A stretch of 64,000 nt of DNA from an uncultured Pelagibacteraceae bacterium (GTDB taxonomy: Bacteria > Pseudomonadota > Alphaproteobacteria > Pelagibacterales > Pelagibacteraceae). Both the position numbers and the translations under genes were made by a program. The DNA lies in the NCBI GenBank assembly GCA_902617025.1, contig CACMVB010000001.1, forward strand, positions 62,001-126,000, in the 5' to 3' direction. The notes beneath the pieces were generated by a model. The model worked only from the letters and a program-made list of their open reading frames with translations, was not told the DNA's origin and made no database searches. Below, piece after piece: positions 54,287 through 63,483 of the stretch; the stretch's first letter is position 1, and each line of letters starts with the position of its first letter.

Positions 54287-55710
54287 GTCGTAATTATTAA
54301 AAGTGGTACAATTATAGCTACAATAAATGAGATAAATAGTAAGTTTGATAAGATAATCGGACTAAAAATTTCTACAGACAAAATATTACCCACTAATAAA
54401 CTTGATTGGAAATTCTGACTTGGGAAAAATAATAATCCTGAGCTTAATCCTAAAATTATTGATATTAAAGATAATCTTGTATTAATTTTTTTCTTAAAAA
54501 AGCCATAGAATACCGTAACAACAGCCGCACAACATAGGAGGTCTGCGAATAAAAATAAATATAAGATGCTATAACCTTTAGAAGCAAAAACAAAAACAAT
54601 CACACATAGTAATAAAATTAATTTATTGCTTTTATTTTTTATTTCTCTACCGTTTAAAAATTTATTAATTTCTTTTCCATCAGTTATTATAAGACTTGAA
54701 ATAGCATTAATTAACGTATCAATTGTACTAAATGTTAACGCAAGGGCTAAAACTAAAATAGAAACAATTATAAAAACATTATCATTTAATAACATTAATT
54801 TAAAAAAAGCTAAATCAGCTATTATTTTAGGGTCAATAGAAAAAGATATAAGACCTGTGTAGCCCATCCATAAAACAATCAAAAAAGAAATAATTGATGA
54901 ATAAATTAAACTTTTTTTTAAAATAAGGTTGTTTCTTGCGGCAAATACACGTTGCCAATTACCCTGATGAAATAAATTTGTTGCTGCTACAGCAATAAAA
55001 AATGTCAGTCCAGCTGTGTAATTTGGAATATAATTTTTACTTACAAGTTTTGTAGAATTTTTTTTGATTAACTCATAACTATTTATTTCTAAATTTCCTA
55101 AAATTAAAAATATAGAAAATAATATTATTCCTAAGACTATTAGAAATTGATATTTATCTGTAATAATTGAAAGCTTAAATCCACCTCTTAATATATATAA
55201 AAGACATATTATTAAAGTTAGCCCAGATGTTATCCATAAAGGTGTTTTTGAGATTAAATTTAATAAAAAAGCTATTGCTGTGACTTCGGCTATCAAGAAA
55301 ATTGTTAAATAAAATAAAATTAAAATTAGTATTATCTTTAAAATTCCAGTCCCAAATCTTCTTTTTACAAACTCTGTTAAAGACACTCCATTAGGAAACT
55401 CTCTCCTTATTTTTGGTCCAAAATTTAATAAAAATAACATAGGTGCAGCTGTACCTAATGCATATCCAATTACTGCCCCTATTCCTCCCCAGGTCGCTGC
55501 TGAAGCTGGCCCAAATAATATCCAAGCACCTAAAGCAGATGCTGATAAACTCGTTGTTAATGAAAAAATACTCTCATTTCTGTCACCGATTATGTAGCTT
55601 TTATTATCTGAAACTTTTTTTAAATTTATATAACCTAAAGCGATAAAAAAAGCTCCTACCACTAGAGTTATAATTAATGTTGTTTGTGTTGATAGGTATA
55701 TATCTTTCAT
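54259..55710 (-). CDS. thiV: SSS-family symporter, probable thiamin-precursor (HMP) transporter ThiV
   Basis: The 483-residue protein has 13 or so helices of the sodium:solute symporter family, with GDRNESIFSLTTSLSASALGAW near the start and NLFHQGNWQRVFAARN in the core. A TPP riboswitch sits directly in front of its ATG, which places it in thiamin metabolism. SAR11 cells are known to lack HMP synthesis and to need HMP from seawater, and an SSS gene under a TPP riboswitch (thiV) has been proposed as the importer. Sodium coupling fits a marine cell. Direct transport evidence cannot come from sequence. Confidence 0.88.
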   Translation of the reverse strand: MKDIYLSTQTTLIITLVVGAFFIALGYINLKKVSDNKSYIIGDRNESIFSLTTSLSASALGAWILFGPASAATWGGIGAVIGYALGTAAPMLFLLNFGPKIRREFPNGVSLTEFVKRRFGTGILKIILILILFYLTIFLIAEVTAIAFLLNLISKTPLWITSGLTLIICLLYILRGGFKLSIITDKYQFLIVLGIILFSIFLILGNLEINSYELIKKNSTKLVSKNYIPNYTAGLTFFIAVAATNLFHQGNWQRVFAARNNLILKKSLIYSSIISFLIVLWMGYTGLISFSIDPKIIADLAFFKLMLLNDNVFIIVSILVLALALTFSTIDTLINAISSLIITDGKEINKFLNGREIKNKSNKLILLLCVIVFVFASKGYSILYLFLFADLLCCAAVVTVFYGFFKKKINTRLSLISIILGLSSGLLFFPSQNFQSSLLVGNILSVEIFSPIILSNLLFISFIVAIIVPLLIITTYSLRNSLR

Positions 55711-55780
55711 TTATCCCTCACTGAATTACCGGTCAGGTTCTTTGGGTATGATCTCAGTCTTTATGACACCCCTTATACAA
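55711..55780 (-). promoter_or_regulatory. TPP riboswitch (THI element) of thiV
   Basis: On the minus strand the conserved TPP aptamer blocks appear in order: GGGGTGTC, a very short P3 (GTC ATAAA GAC), ACTGAGATCATACCC, GAACCTGA and then TCAGTGAGGGA. P2 pairs GGGT/ACCC and P4 pairs CTGA/TCAG. The last block GAGGGA also serves as the ribosome site, 5 bp before the ATG. A weak P1 could pair ATTTGT (55782-55777) with ATAAAT (55714-55709), covering the AT of the start codon. TPP binding should thus block translation directly. The aptamer begins about 10 bp after the umuC stop. Confidence 0.92.
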
Positions 55781-55781
55781 A

Positions 55782-57059
55782 TTATATATTTATTTTAGGT
55801 AAGAAGTCAAATGAAGCTGTATCTATTCTAGATGAATGTTCCCTTCTCATTTTCCAATCATTACTTATACCAGCTTGAGCTATACTGATTGCATTTCGTC
55901 CATATTTTGCATTGGTAAAATCGATTGCTCTCATTAATGGTTGAGATTTATTCTCTAAAATTGGTGCTAATAAATTTAGCTCTTTTTCAGAAGCGTCTCT
56001 AAGCTTCGATAAAATGACTCCTGCTTTTTGGTAGAAATAACCATATTTATAAATCTTTCCCAGTCCAGTAATTGCAGTTTTTACAAGTTCAATACTGTTA
56101 TTAGTTGCCACCGGCAATTCAATAGTAATAGAATTTGAATAGTATTTTCTATTTTTATCAAATGGGCTTGTTCTGATAAATATAGTAACAGCTCTTGTAG
56201 TTTGTTTATCTGTTCTTATTTTTTCTGACGCATTTAAACAATGAGTAGTTATAGACTCTTTTAATTTATCTAAACTCTCAACTTTTTTTCCAAACGATCT
56301 TGATACACAACAGCTTTTTCTTCTTGTTTCCTCAGTTTCTAAATCTATACAAGAAATTCCTCTTAACTCCATTACTGTTTTTGCACCTAAAACATTTGTG
56401 CTTTTCTTAACCCATGTATTTGAAATATTTTTTAGTTTATAAGCGTTGTCTATTCCATTTTTAATATATAGCTTTGATAACTGTTTTCCTACTCCCCATA
56501 CATCTGCAATATCAAAATCTTTTAATATATTATCAATATTTTCTTTTAAAAATATTACTCCTGCTTTATTTTTTTTAGCTATATGATTGGCAACTTTGCT
56601 TAAAGTTTTTGTATTTGAAATTCCTACGCTCGTTGGTATTCCTGTCCATTTTAAAACTCTTTCTCTTATTTGTTTCCCGTATTCTTCAACTTGTTCATTT
56701 TTGATATGTGATAAATCTAAAAATGCTTCGTCTATAGAATAGATTTCAATTTTATCAGTAAAACCCTTTAAAACTTTCATCACTCGTCTAGAAAGGTCTC
56801 CGTATAATGCATAGTTGGAAGAAAATATCTGAACGTTGTTTTTTTTAACCAAATCTTTAACTTTAAAATATGGTTCTCCCATTCTTATTCCAAGTTTTTT
56901 TGCTTCAGTAGATCTTGATATTACGCATCCATCATTATTAGATAATACTACGACTGGTACATTTTGTATTTTAGGATTAAATAATCTTTCACAAGAAACA
57001 TAAAATGAATTACAGTCAATTAATGCAACTTTTTTTCTACTGCTGTTTGTGTATGACAT
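55782..57059 (-). CDS. umuC: Error-prone DNA polymerase V subunit UmuC
   Basis: This Y-family translesion polymerase starts [20 protein letters not shown] with the metal Asp, and contains [21 protein letters not shown], the second acidic motif [14 protein letters not shown], and [24 protein letters not shown]. The C-terminal UmuC-specific region is present (425 residues). It overlaps umuD by 23 bp, the normal SOS operon structure, and thiV's riboswitch follows immediately. Confidence 0.96.
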   Translation of the reverse strand: MSYTNSSRKKVALIDCNSFYVSCERLFNPKIQNVPVVVLSNNDGCVISRSTEAKKLGIRMGEPYFKVKDLVKKNNVQIFSSNYALYGDLSRRVMKVLKGFTDKIEIYSIDEAFLDLSHIKNEQVEEYGKQIRERVLKWTGIPTSVGISNTKTLSKVANHIAKKNKAGVIFLKENIDNILKDFDIADVWGVGKQLSKLYIKNGIDNAYKLKNISNTWVKKSTNVLGAKTVMELRGISCIDLETEETRRKSCCVSRSFGKKVESLDKLKESITTHCLNASEKIRTDKQTTRAVTIFIRTSPFDKNRKYYSNSITIELPVATNNSIELVKTAITGLGKIYKYGYFYQKAGVILSKLRDASEKELNLLAPILENKSQPLMRAIDFTNAKYGRNAISIAQAGISNDWKMRREHSSRIDTASFDFLPKINI

Positions 57060-57432
57060 ATGTTACTACTCCCCAAATTATTATTTCTGGATTTTCTGTT
57101 AAATTAATTCGATCTGATGTATTTCTTGAACCTGATGTTAAGTAGTTGTTACCCTTACTTTTAACCAGAGTTTTAACTACAAGTTCTTCATTGATATTTG
57201 CTATAACAGTGGAAAAATTTTTTGGGTTTAAACTTTTATCTACTATTAATAGATCTCCATCATGTATGCCCACATTAGTCATAGATTTACCCTGTACTCT
57301 AATGATGAAAGTGGCTGGTGCATTTGTTATGAGATGAGAGTTTAGATCTATATCGTCCTCGATATAATCTGTTGCCGGAGAAGGAAAACCGGCTCCCACT
57401 TTATGTAAATAATAAGGTATTGTTAGCTTCAT
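57037..57432 (-). CDS. umuD: UmuD, SOS self-cleaving peptidase S24 family
   Basis: The 131-residue protein has the Ala-Gly cleavage site in [16 protein letters not shown], the catalytic Ser in [16 protein letters not shown] and the catalytic Lys in [10 protein letters not shown]. RecA-stimulated self-cleavage gives UmuD', the active partner of UmuC. A LexA-type box lies 4 bp in front of its start. Full-length compared with E. coli UmuD (139). Confidence 0.96.
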   Translation of the reverse strand: MKLTIPYYLHKVGAGFPSPATDYIEDDIDLNSHLITNAPATFIIRVQGKSMTNVGIHDGDLLIVDKSLNPKNFSTVIANINEELVVKTLVKSKGNNYLTSGSRNTSDRINLTENPEIIIWGVVTYVIHKQQ

Positions 57433-57436
57433 AAAT

Positions 57437-57451
57437 GTTCTTGTTTTGTTC
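57437..57451 (-). promoter_or_regulatory. LexA (SOS) box of umuDC
   Basis: GTTC-TTGTTTT-GTTC is an exact match to the alphaproteobacterial LexA site GTTCN7GTTC. It lies only 4 bp before the umuD ATG, so LexA would block the transcription start or a very short leader. SOS induction of umuDC is the expected control. Confidence 0.88.
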
Positions 57452-57483
57452 TTTATAGCTGATAAACTACCTTTCAGTCAACC

Positions 57484-57496
57484 CCTTTTCAAAAGG
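57484..57496. promoter_or_regulatory. Palindromic operator candidate in the umuD/SBP gap
   Basis: CCTTTTCAAAAGG is a perfect 6-bp inverted repeat around one central base, flanked by CAACC on the left and GGTTG just overlapping the right arm. It lies 60 bp upstream of the binding-protein gene. It may be an operator, but no regulator is identified. Confidence 0.3.
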
Positions 57497-57556
57497 TTGT
57501 TAAAGTGGGTCAAATTGCAAATCGAAAAAAAGAGAGAGATTAGCTAATAACATGAA

Positions 57557-58327
57557 ATGATTAAAAAAATTTTTTCGATATTATTAGTATTACTTATAAC
57601 AACAAGTGCTCAAGCAGCATCTAAACTAGACTCAATCAAAAAAAGTGGAGAGCTAAGAGTTGGTACGACAGGAGACTGGGATCCTATGTCAATGAAAGAT
57701 CCAAAAACAAACAAGTACAAAGGATTTGATATTGATGTGATGAATGAATTAGCTAAAGATTTAGGCGTGAAAGTGAAATTTGTGCCTGCAGAGTGGAAAA
57801 CTATTGTTGCAGGAATAACAGCTGATAGATACGATATATCAACAAGTGTAACCAAAACACCAAAAAGAGCAGAAGTAGCTGGGTTTACCGCTACATATTA
57901 CAAGTATGCAACAGTTCCACTTGTTTTAAAAAAGAATTTAAAAAAGTTTTCAACTTGGGAGTCTTTAAATAATAGTAGTGTTACAATAGCTACAACGTTA
58001 GGAACATCTCAGGAAGAAAAAGCAAAAGAATTTTTTCCAAAATCAAAACTTCAATCCGTTGAAGCTCCTGCAAGAGACTTTCAAGAAGTTTTAGCAGGAA
58101 GAGCTGATGGAAATATAACAAGTTCAACAGAAGCAAACAAACTAGTTATTAAATATCCTCAATTAGCTATAGTTCCTGATGGAGGAAAAAATCCAGCATT
58201 TTTAGCTATGATGGTTCCAAAAGGTGACAAAGTGTGGAATGATTACGTCAGCAATTGGATTAAGAAAAAGAAATCATCCGGATTTTTTAAAACTTTACTG
58301 GCAAAGTACGATCTAAAAAGCTTATAA
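57557..58327 (+). CDS. Family 3 solute-binding protein (amino-acid type)
   Basis: The 256-residue protein has a signal peptide ([20 protein letters not shown], cleavage after AQA). The binding fold starts [20 protein letters not shown] and has [32 protein letters not shown], and the late block [16 protein letters not shown]. It resembles polar amino-acid binding proteins and the related cyclohexadienyl dehydratase (PheC-like) group, so a periplasmic enzyme is possible. With the permease gene 41 bp downstream, transport is the simpler reading. The ATG at 57557 follows a two-codon ATG at 57552 that is not used. Confidence 0.9.
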   Translation: MIKKIFSILLVLLITTSAQAASKLDSIKKSGELRVGTTGDWDPMSMKDPKTNKYKGFDIDVMNELAKDLGVKVKFVPAEWKTIVAGITADRYDISTSVTKTPKRAEVAGFTATYYKYATVPLVLKKNLKKFSTWESLNNSSVTIATTLGTSQEEKAKEFFPKSKLQSVEAPARDFQEVLAGRADGNITSSTEANKLVIKYPQLAIVPDGGKNPAFLAMMVPKGDKVWNDYVSNWIKKKKSSGFFKTLLAKYDLKSL

Positions 58328-58368
58328 TTTAAGTTTCAATACCTCCCATTTATAAATATAGTCAATTA

Positions 58369-59103
58369 GTGAAATTTTTAAAAATAATTTCTATTCTATT
58401 TTTGCTTCAAGGATGTAGTTCTAACTATGAATGGGGTTGGTATATTCTAAGTCCAGATAATATAGATGGTTTAACTAATCTTAAATTTTTAATTAGTGGA
58501 ATTACAACTACGATTTATATTTCAGTAGTTTCAATAATTCTAGCTATGATTATCGGTTTGATAGTTGCTCTACCTTCATTGTCAAATAATAAATTCTTAA
58601 CTTATTCTAACATAACATACGTAGAAATTGTTAGAGCCATCCCTTTATTAGTTTTAATTCTTTGGATTTATTATGGCCTTCCAATCATGATTGGAGTGAG
58701 TTTCTCGCCATTCGTATCTGGAATAATAGCTTTGACAATTAGTGAGAGTGCGTTTCAAGCAGAAATTTTTAGAGCAGGAATTAATTCAATTTCAAAAGGT
58801 CAACTTGAAGTATCAGAGTCTTTAGGAATGGATTTCTGGAGAAAGATGAGATTAGTAATTCTTCCGCAAGCAATTAAAGTTGTATTACCAGCCATGGGAA
58901 ATCAATTTGTTTATGTTTTAAAAATGTCCTCTCTAGTATCAATTATAGGTATAGGAGATTTAACAAGAAAAGCTAATGAGCTGGTCACCACCACTTACAG
59001 GCCCTTAGAAATTTATACTTTTTTAATTCTAGAATACCTGGCGCTAATCCTAGTAGTATCCTATTTTGTAAGAAAATTAGAAAATAAACTAGAATACAAA
59101 TAA
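58369..59103 (+). CDS. Amino-acid ABC transporter permease with a lipobox-like N-terminus
   Basis: The 244-residue HisM/GlnP-type permease has the helix block ITTTIYISVVSIILAMIIG, the YVEIVRAIPLLVLILWIYYG motif and the ATPase-contact EAA loop SESLGMDFWRKMRLVILPQA. The start codon is GTG (58369), and the N-terminus MKFLKIISILFLLQGCSSNYE looks like a lipoprotein signal with Cys in LQGC, unusual for a permease. No ATP-binding partner gene is adjacent: the next gene is on the other strand and overlaps by 15 bp. The ATPase must come from elsewhere. Confidence 0.88.
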   Translation: MKFLKIISILFLLQGCSSNYEWGWYILSPDNIDGLTNLKFLISGITTTIYISVVSIILAMIIGLIVALPSLSNNKFLTYSNITYVEIVRAIPLLVLILWIYYGLPIMIGVSFSPFVSGIIALTISESAFQAEIFRAGINSISKGQLEVSESLGMDFWRKMRLVILPQAIKVVLPAMGNQFVYVLKMSSLVSIIGIGDLTRKANELVTTTYRPLEIYTFLILEYLALILVVSYFVRKLENKLEYK

Positions 59104-60450
59104 TTTTTTTAAAGAAATCCTAAATACTCTCTTTAAAAAAAATGGTACGAAAGTTAATACAATTAATCCCATCATCCAATTTGTTACTAAAATCGTATAA
59201 AAAATATCTTGATACTCGCCATTTCTAATATTTATTACATACCATAACGACATAAATGGTATTAACGTTAGTCTTAGGATTGTCATGTACAAACTAAAAA
59301 TTGGTCTTTTCAGTGCCTGGAATAAAGCAGAGGTAATAAAGAAAACTGGATACACAGGCCCAATTAAAGCTGCTACCTGTAAGTAAAGTGCACCTCTTCG
59401 GATTACTTCTAAATCATTAGTAAAAAAAGATATTATAATTTCTGAAGTTAGATAAACAAATATACCTGCTAATACCATAAATCCTGAACCAAACAACAAA
59501 GCTTTTCCATATACTTCTTTTACTCTGAAATACATTTTTGCTCCAAAATTTTGACCTGCAATTGATAAAACAGCAGTATTTAAACCTATGACTGGTAACA
59601 ATAAAACTTGTTCTATTCTTACAGCAGTACCGTAGCCCGCTGTAGCTAATTCTCCAAACTGACCAACAAAATAGAAAATATTGAATACTCCAAACATTAT
59701 CATTAACATAGTAAACATTATTGGTACTGATTGTTTGAAGAGAGAGCTTAAGTACTCAATTTTTGGTTTGAAGCATTCTAGATAAAGGAATTTTTTTAAT
59801 TTACAGCAATAAACTTTATTAGCTAAATATATTAAGCCGATACACTGAGAAACAAGCGTAGCGATAGCTAAACCAGCAATTTCAAATGCTGGTATAAATC
59901 CATAACCAAAAATAAATAATGGATTTAAAAAAATATTTAAGAAAAAGGTAACAATTAAAACATTTCTATAACTTCTTGTATCACCTTGAGCATTTAAAGT
60001 TCCGTTCAAAGATAATTGAACTAATACAATGATAGCTCCAAAAAAAATAATATCTAAATATTCGCGTGTTAAGATTATACTTTCTTCGGTAGAGCCCATA
60101 ATTCTCAAGAGTTCGTCAGAAAAATTTAAGCCAAATAAAGTTACGAAAATTGAAATTACGATTGCTAATACTATTGACTGAGCAACGTACATTGAGGCTT
60201 TTCTATCTTCCTTGGCTCCAATTGAATTACTGATTAGAGCTGTAGTTCCGGCTCCAATACCGACAGCAACAGCTATTGCTATGAAGTATATTGGCCACGA
60301 TTTTGCAATAGCTGCTAACGCTTCTGGTGAAATTCTACCTGCAAAATAAGTGTCGACTAGATTATAAAAAGTTTGAAATAGGGATCCTGTACTTGCAGGT
60401 ATGGTCACTTTTCTTAAGAGTTGCCATATTGAACCTTTAGTCAAATCCAT
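59089..60450 (-). CDS. MATE-family multidrug/metabolite efflux pump
   Basis: The 453-residue protein has 12 helices. The MATE features are WQLLRKVTIPASTGSLFQTFY, NLVDTYFAGRISPEALAAI, GIGAGTTALISNSIGAKE, and a second repeat with TAGYGTAVRIEQVLLLPV and GQNFGAKMYFRV. Substrate unknown, sodium- or proton-coupled in the inner membrane. It lies 2 bp after trhO and could be part of the gatAB-omt-trhO run. Confidence 0.93.
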   Translation of the reverse strand: MDLTKGSIWQLLRKVTIPASTGSLFQTFYNLVDTYFAGRISPEALAAIAKSWPIYFIAIAVAVGIGAGTTALISNSIGAKEDRKASMYVAQSIVLAIVISIFVTLFGLNFSDELLRIMGSTEESIILTREYLDIIFFGAIIVLVQLSLNGTLNAQGDTRSYRNVLIVTFFLNIFLNPLFIFGYGFIPAFEIAGLAIATLVSQCIGLIYLANKVYCCKLKKFLYLECFKPKIEYLSSLFKQSVPIMFTMLMIMFGVFNIFYFVGQFGELATAGYGTAVRIEQVLLLPVIGLNTAVLSIAGQNFGAKMYFRVKEVYGKALLFGSGFMVLAGIFVYLTSEIIISFFTNDLEVIRRGALYLQVAALIGPVYPVFFITSALFQALKRPIFSLYMTILRLTLIPFMSLWYVINIRNGEYQDIFYTILVTNWMMGLIVLTFVPFFLKRVFRISLKKLFVF

Positions 60451-60452
60451 AA

Positions 60453-61358
60453 TTAATATTCCTTTTGAAATTTATGCTTTCTTCCAGCTTTTTTAGCAAG
60501 ATTAATTTGATTTTGCCTCATACGAAATCTTGTTTTTTGTGAATTTGAGAGTGTGTCATAACACCTTGGGCACGAAACACCCTCTTCATATTTATAAGAT
60601 TTTTTATCTTTTATTGAAAAAGTCATTCGACATCCACTGCATACAGAGTAAGTTCCTTGTTTTAATTTGTGTTTAAGAGATACTCTATTATCAAAAACAA
60701 AACATTCTCCTTTCCATAGACTGTCTTTCCTCTCAGTTTTTTTCAAATAATTAAGTATTCCACCTTTTAATTGAAAAACATTTTTAAAACCTTTTCTTTT
60801 TAAAAATATTGAGGCCTTTTCACATCTAATTCCTCCTGTACAGAACATTGCTACAGGTTTAGCTTTATCGACTTTTTTTAGATATTTTGGAAAATCTCTA
60901 AAATTTTGAATATTTGGATTTATAGAATTTTTAAATGTGCCCACTTCATATTCAAATGGTTTTCTAGCGTCTATAACTAAAGTTTCTTTATTTGAAATAA
61001 GTTTATTCCATGACTTTCCAGAAACATATCTATTAAGTTTTTTATTCTTTGGGTTTATTTTTAAACCCAATGGAACAACTTCTTTTTTGATTTTTATTTT
61101 ACCTTTGTGAAATGGTTGAAAAAGACTATCAGAAATATTCTTACTATCAAAACCCTTCAACCGATATTGTCTTTTTATAATCTTTATTATTTTACTAATA
61201 TCATCTTTTTTGCCTGCAATTGTTCCATTTATGCCCTCTGCTGATAAAATTATTGTACCCCGCACATTATTTTTAAAAATTTCTTTTTGAAATAAAGATT
61301 TATATTTTTTCAAAAATTTAATCTTTTTAAACTTATAAAAACCAAAAATTGTATACAT
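60453..61358 (-). CDS. trhO: tRNA uridine(34) hydroxylase (rhodanese-like)
   Basis: The 301-residue YceA/TrhO protein uses oxygen to make 5-hydroxyuridine at position 34 of some tRNAs. It has an N-terminal acylphosphatase-like domain (TIILSAEGINGTIAGKK), then a rhodanese domain with DARKPFEYEVGTF and the active-site Cys in AMFCTGGIRCEKASIFL. The C-terminal tail has a Cys-rich block (CSGCRMTFS, GVSCPRCYD). The start overlaps the upstream stop by 1 bp. Confidence 0.95.
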   Translation of the reverse strand: MYTIFGFYKFKKIKFLKKYKSLFQKEIFKNNVRGTIILSAEGINGTIAGKKDDISKIIKIIKRQYRLKGFDSKNISDSLFQPFHKGKIKIKKEVVPLGLKINPKNKKLNRYVSGKSWNKLISNKETLVIDARKPFEYEVGTFKNSINPNIQNFRDFPKYLKKVDKAKPVAMFCTGGIRCEKASIFLKRKGFKNVFQLKGGILNYLKKTERKDSLWKGECFVFDNRVSLKHKLKQGTYSVCSGCRMTFSIKDKKSYKYEEGVSCPRCYDTLSNSQKTRFRMRQNQINLAKKAGRKHKFQKEY

Positions 61359-62011
61359 TATTTTTTAATACAAATTGTAAGTCCATCACCTATTGGAATA
61401 ATATTTTTTGCAACTCTGCTATCTTTCTTAATGTGTGTATTAAATTCCCTTATAATATTTGTAAATTTATCGTTTTTCGTATCATCTATTACTTCTCCGT
61501 GCCATAAAACATTATCAATAACAATAAGTCCATTTTTATTAATAAGATCCATAGATGCTTCATAGTATTTAAGGTAATTTTCCTTATCAGCATCAATAAA
61601 AATTAAATCAAATCTTTGACTTGAGTCTTTCAATTCATTAAGGCTTTCAGTAGCAGGTTTTACAATTTGCTTTATTTTTTTTTCATTTGCTTTTTTATAA
61701 AATGATTGTGCTTTCATACTGAATTCAGTACTTTTATCTAAGCTAATTAGAAGACCATCAGATGGAAGGGCTAAGGCCATTGATAAAGCGCTAAAACCTG
61801 TAAAACTTCCTATTTCTAAAATCTTTTTAATATTAGAGATTTTAATTAATGTTTGTAGAAATTGTGCTTGAGAAACTGAAATCTGTAATCTCTGTTGATC
61901 GCCAAGACTTATATTATATTGAATTATCTCTTTCTGAACATCAGTTAAAGATTCTGAATGATCAATAATGTATTTTTCAAGATTTTCAGTTAAATCTAAT
62001 TTCTTAGGCAT
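61358..62011 (-). CDS. Class I SAM-dependent O-methyltransferase (COMT-like)
   Basis: The 217-residue protein has the SAM motif ILEIGSFTGFSALSMALALP, LISLDKSTEF (acidic ribose ligand), the metal motif FDLIFIDADKENYLKYYE and VIDNVLWHGEV. These match bivalent-metal catechol and caffeoyl-CoA O-methyltransferase-like proteins. Substrate unknown. The gene lies 2 bp after gatB and overlaps trhO by 1 bp. Confidence 0.92.
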   Translation of the reverse strand: MPKKLDLTENLEKYIIDHSESLTDVQKEIIQYNISLGDQQRLQISVSQAQFLQTLIKISNIKKILEIGSFTGFSALSMALALPSDGLLISLDKSTEFSMKAQSFYKKANEKKIKQIVKPATESLNELKDSSQRFDLIFIDADKENYLKYYEASMDLINKNGLIVIDNVLWHGEVIDDTKNDKFTNIIREFNTHIKKDSRVAKNIIPIGDGLTICIKK

Positions 62012-62013
62012 AA

Positions 62014-63483
62014 TTAGCCTTTTAAAAGTTTTTTTAGAATTTCATTTGTCAATTGAGGGTTTGCTTTCCCGCCAGATAATTTCATAACCTGTCCAACAAA
62101 AAAACCAAACAATTTTTCTTTCCCAGCTTTATATTGATCAACTTTATCTTTATTTTTTGATAGTATTTCATTAATTATTTTCTCTAATTCTTTAGGATCG
62201 CTTTGTTGTTTCATCCCTTTTGACTCTATGATTTTTTTTGGGTTATCACCGCTTTTAATCATAATTTCGAAAACTTCTTTTGCTATTCTTCCTGAAATCT
62301 CTCCAGATTTAATTGATTGAACTAACTCAGCAAAATTTTTAGCAGAAATTGGTGAGTTAGAAATATTAAGTCCTTTGTCGTTGAGCATTGCAAATAAATC
62401 ACCTATCATCCATGTAGCTGCTAGTTTTTTGTCAGACAATTTTGCAACTTCCTCATAATAATCAGAGATTTCTTTTTCGGAAACCAATACGTTTGCTTCG
62501 TATGAGTTAAGCCCATATTCTTGAATAAATCTCTCCTTCTTATTATCTGGTAACTCAGGCAAAGATTTTTTTAAATCATCAATTAATTTTTTTTCAAGTT
62601 TTAAGGGTAAAAGATCTGGATCAGGAAAGTATCTATAATCGTGAGCATCTTCTTTTGATCTCATTGATCTTGTTTCATTTTTTTTTGTATCAAATAATCT
62701 TGTTTCTTGATCTATCTCTTTTCCATCTTCTAGTAATTCAACCTGTCGATTAGCCTCATATTCAATCGCCATTTGCATAAATTTAATTGAATTTACATTT
62801 TTAATTTCACATCTTGTACCAAAATTTTTATCGCCTACTTTTCTTACTGATACATTTACATCTGCTCTTAATGAACCTTCTTGCATATTGCCATCACATG
62901 TGCCCAAGTATCTCATAATGGTTCTTAATTTTTTTATGTAAGCATTTACTTCATCGGGCGAACGAAGATGAGGTTTGCTAACGATTTCCATTAAAGCTAT
63001 TCCAGAACGATTTAAATCAACATAGGTGCTTGAAGGATCCATATCATGGATACTTTTACCTGCGTCCTGTTCTAAATGAAGCCTTTCAATGCCAATTTCT
63101 TTTGAACCATAAGGCATATCAAGTAAAACTTTTCCTTCACCAACAATAGGATTTTTATATTGGGAAATCTGGTAGCCCTGTGGAAGATCAGCATAAAAAT
63201 AATTTTTTCTATCGAATACTGAATAATTGTTTATTTTTGCATTTAAACCTAAGCCTGTTCTTACAGCTTGTTTCACACACTCCTCATTGATAACTGGTAG
63301 CATTCCGGGAAAAGCAGAGTCAATTAAACTTACTTGTTTGTTAGGATCAGCTCCGAATTTAGTTGAGGAGCCTGAAAAAAGTTTAGAATTAGAAAGGACT
63401 TGAGCATGAACTTCTAAACCTATAACTACTTCATACTTCCCTTTCTCACCATTTATAAAATAATCAAATTTTTCTTTGCTCAT
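62014..63483 (-). CDS. gatB: Asp-tRNA(Asn)/Glu-tRNA(Gln) amidotransferase subunit B
   Basis: GatB phosphorylates misacylated tRNA before amidation. From the ATG at 63483 (ATGA overlap with the gatA stop) the protein runs to 489 residues. It has [75 protein letters not shown] and the YqeY-like C-terminal tail. A GTG 3 codons earlier is possible but unneeded. Confidence 0.98.
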   Translation of the reverse strand: MSKEKFDYFINGEKGKYEVVIGLEVHAQVLSNSKLFSGSSTKFGADPNKQVSLIDSAFPGMLPVINEECVKQAVRTGLGLNAKINNYSVFDRKNYFYADLPQGYQISQYKNPIVGEGKVLLDMPYGSKEIGIERLHLEQDAGKSIHDMDPSSTYVDLNRSGIALMEIVSKPHLRSPDEVNAYIKKLRTIMRYLGTCDGNMQEGSLRADVNVSVRKVGDKNFGTRCEIKNVNSIKFMQMAIEYEANRQVELLEDGKEIDQETRLFDTKKNETRSMRSKEDAHDYRYFPDPDLLPLKLEKKLIDDLKKSLPELPDNKKERFIQEYGLNSYEANVLVSEKEISDYYEEVAKLSDKKLAATWMIGDLFAMLNDKGLNISNSPISAKNFAELVQSIKSGEISGRIAKEVFEIMIKSGDNPKKIIESKGMKQQSDPKELEKIINEILSKNKDKVDQYKAGKEKLFGFFVGQVMKLSGGKANPQLTNEILKKLLKG

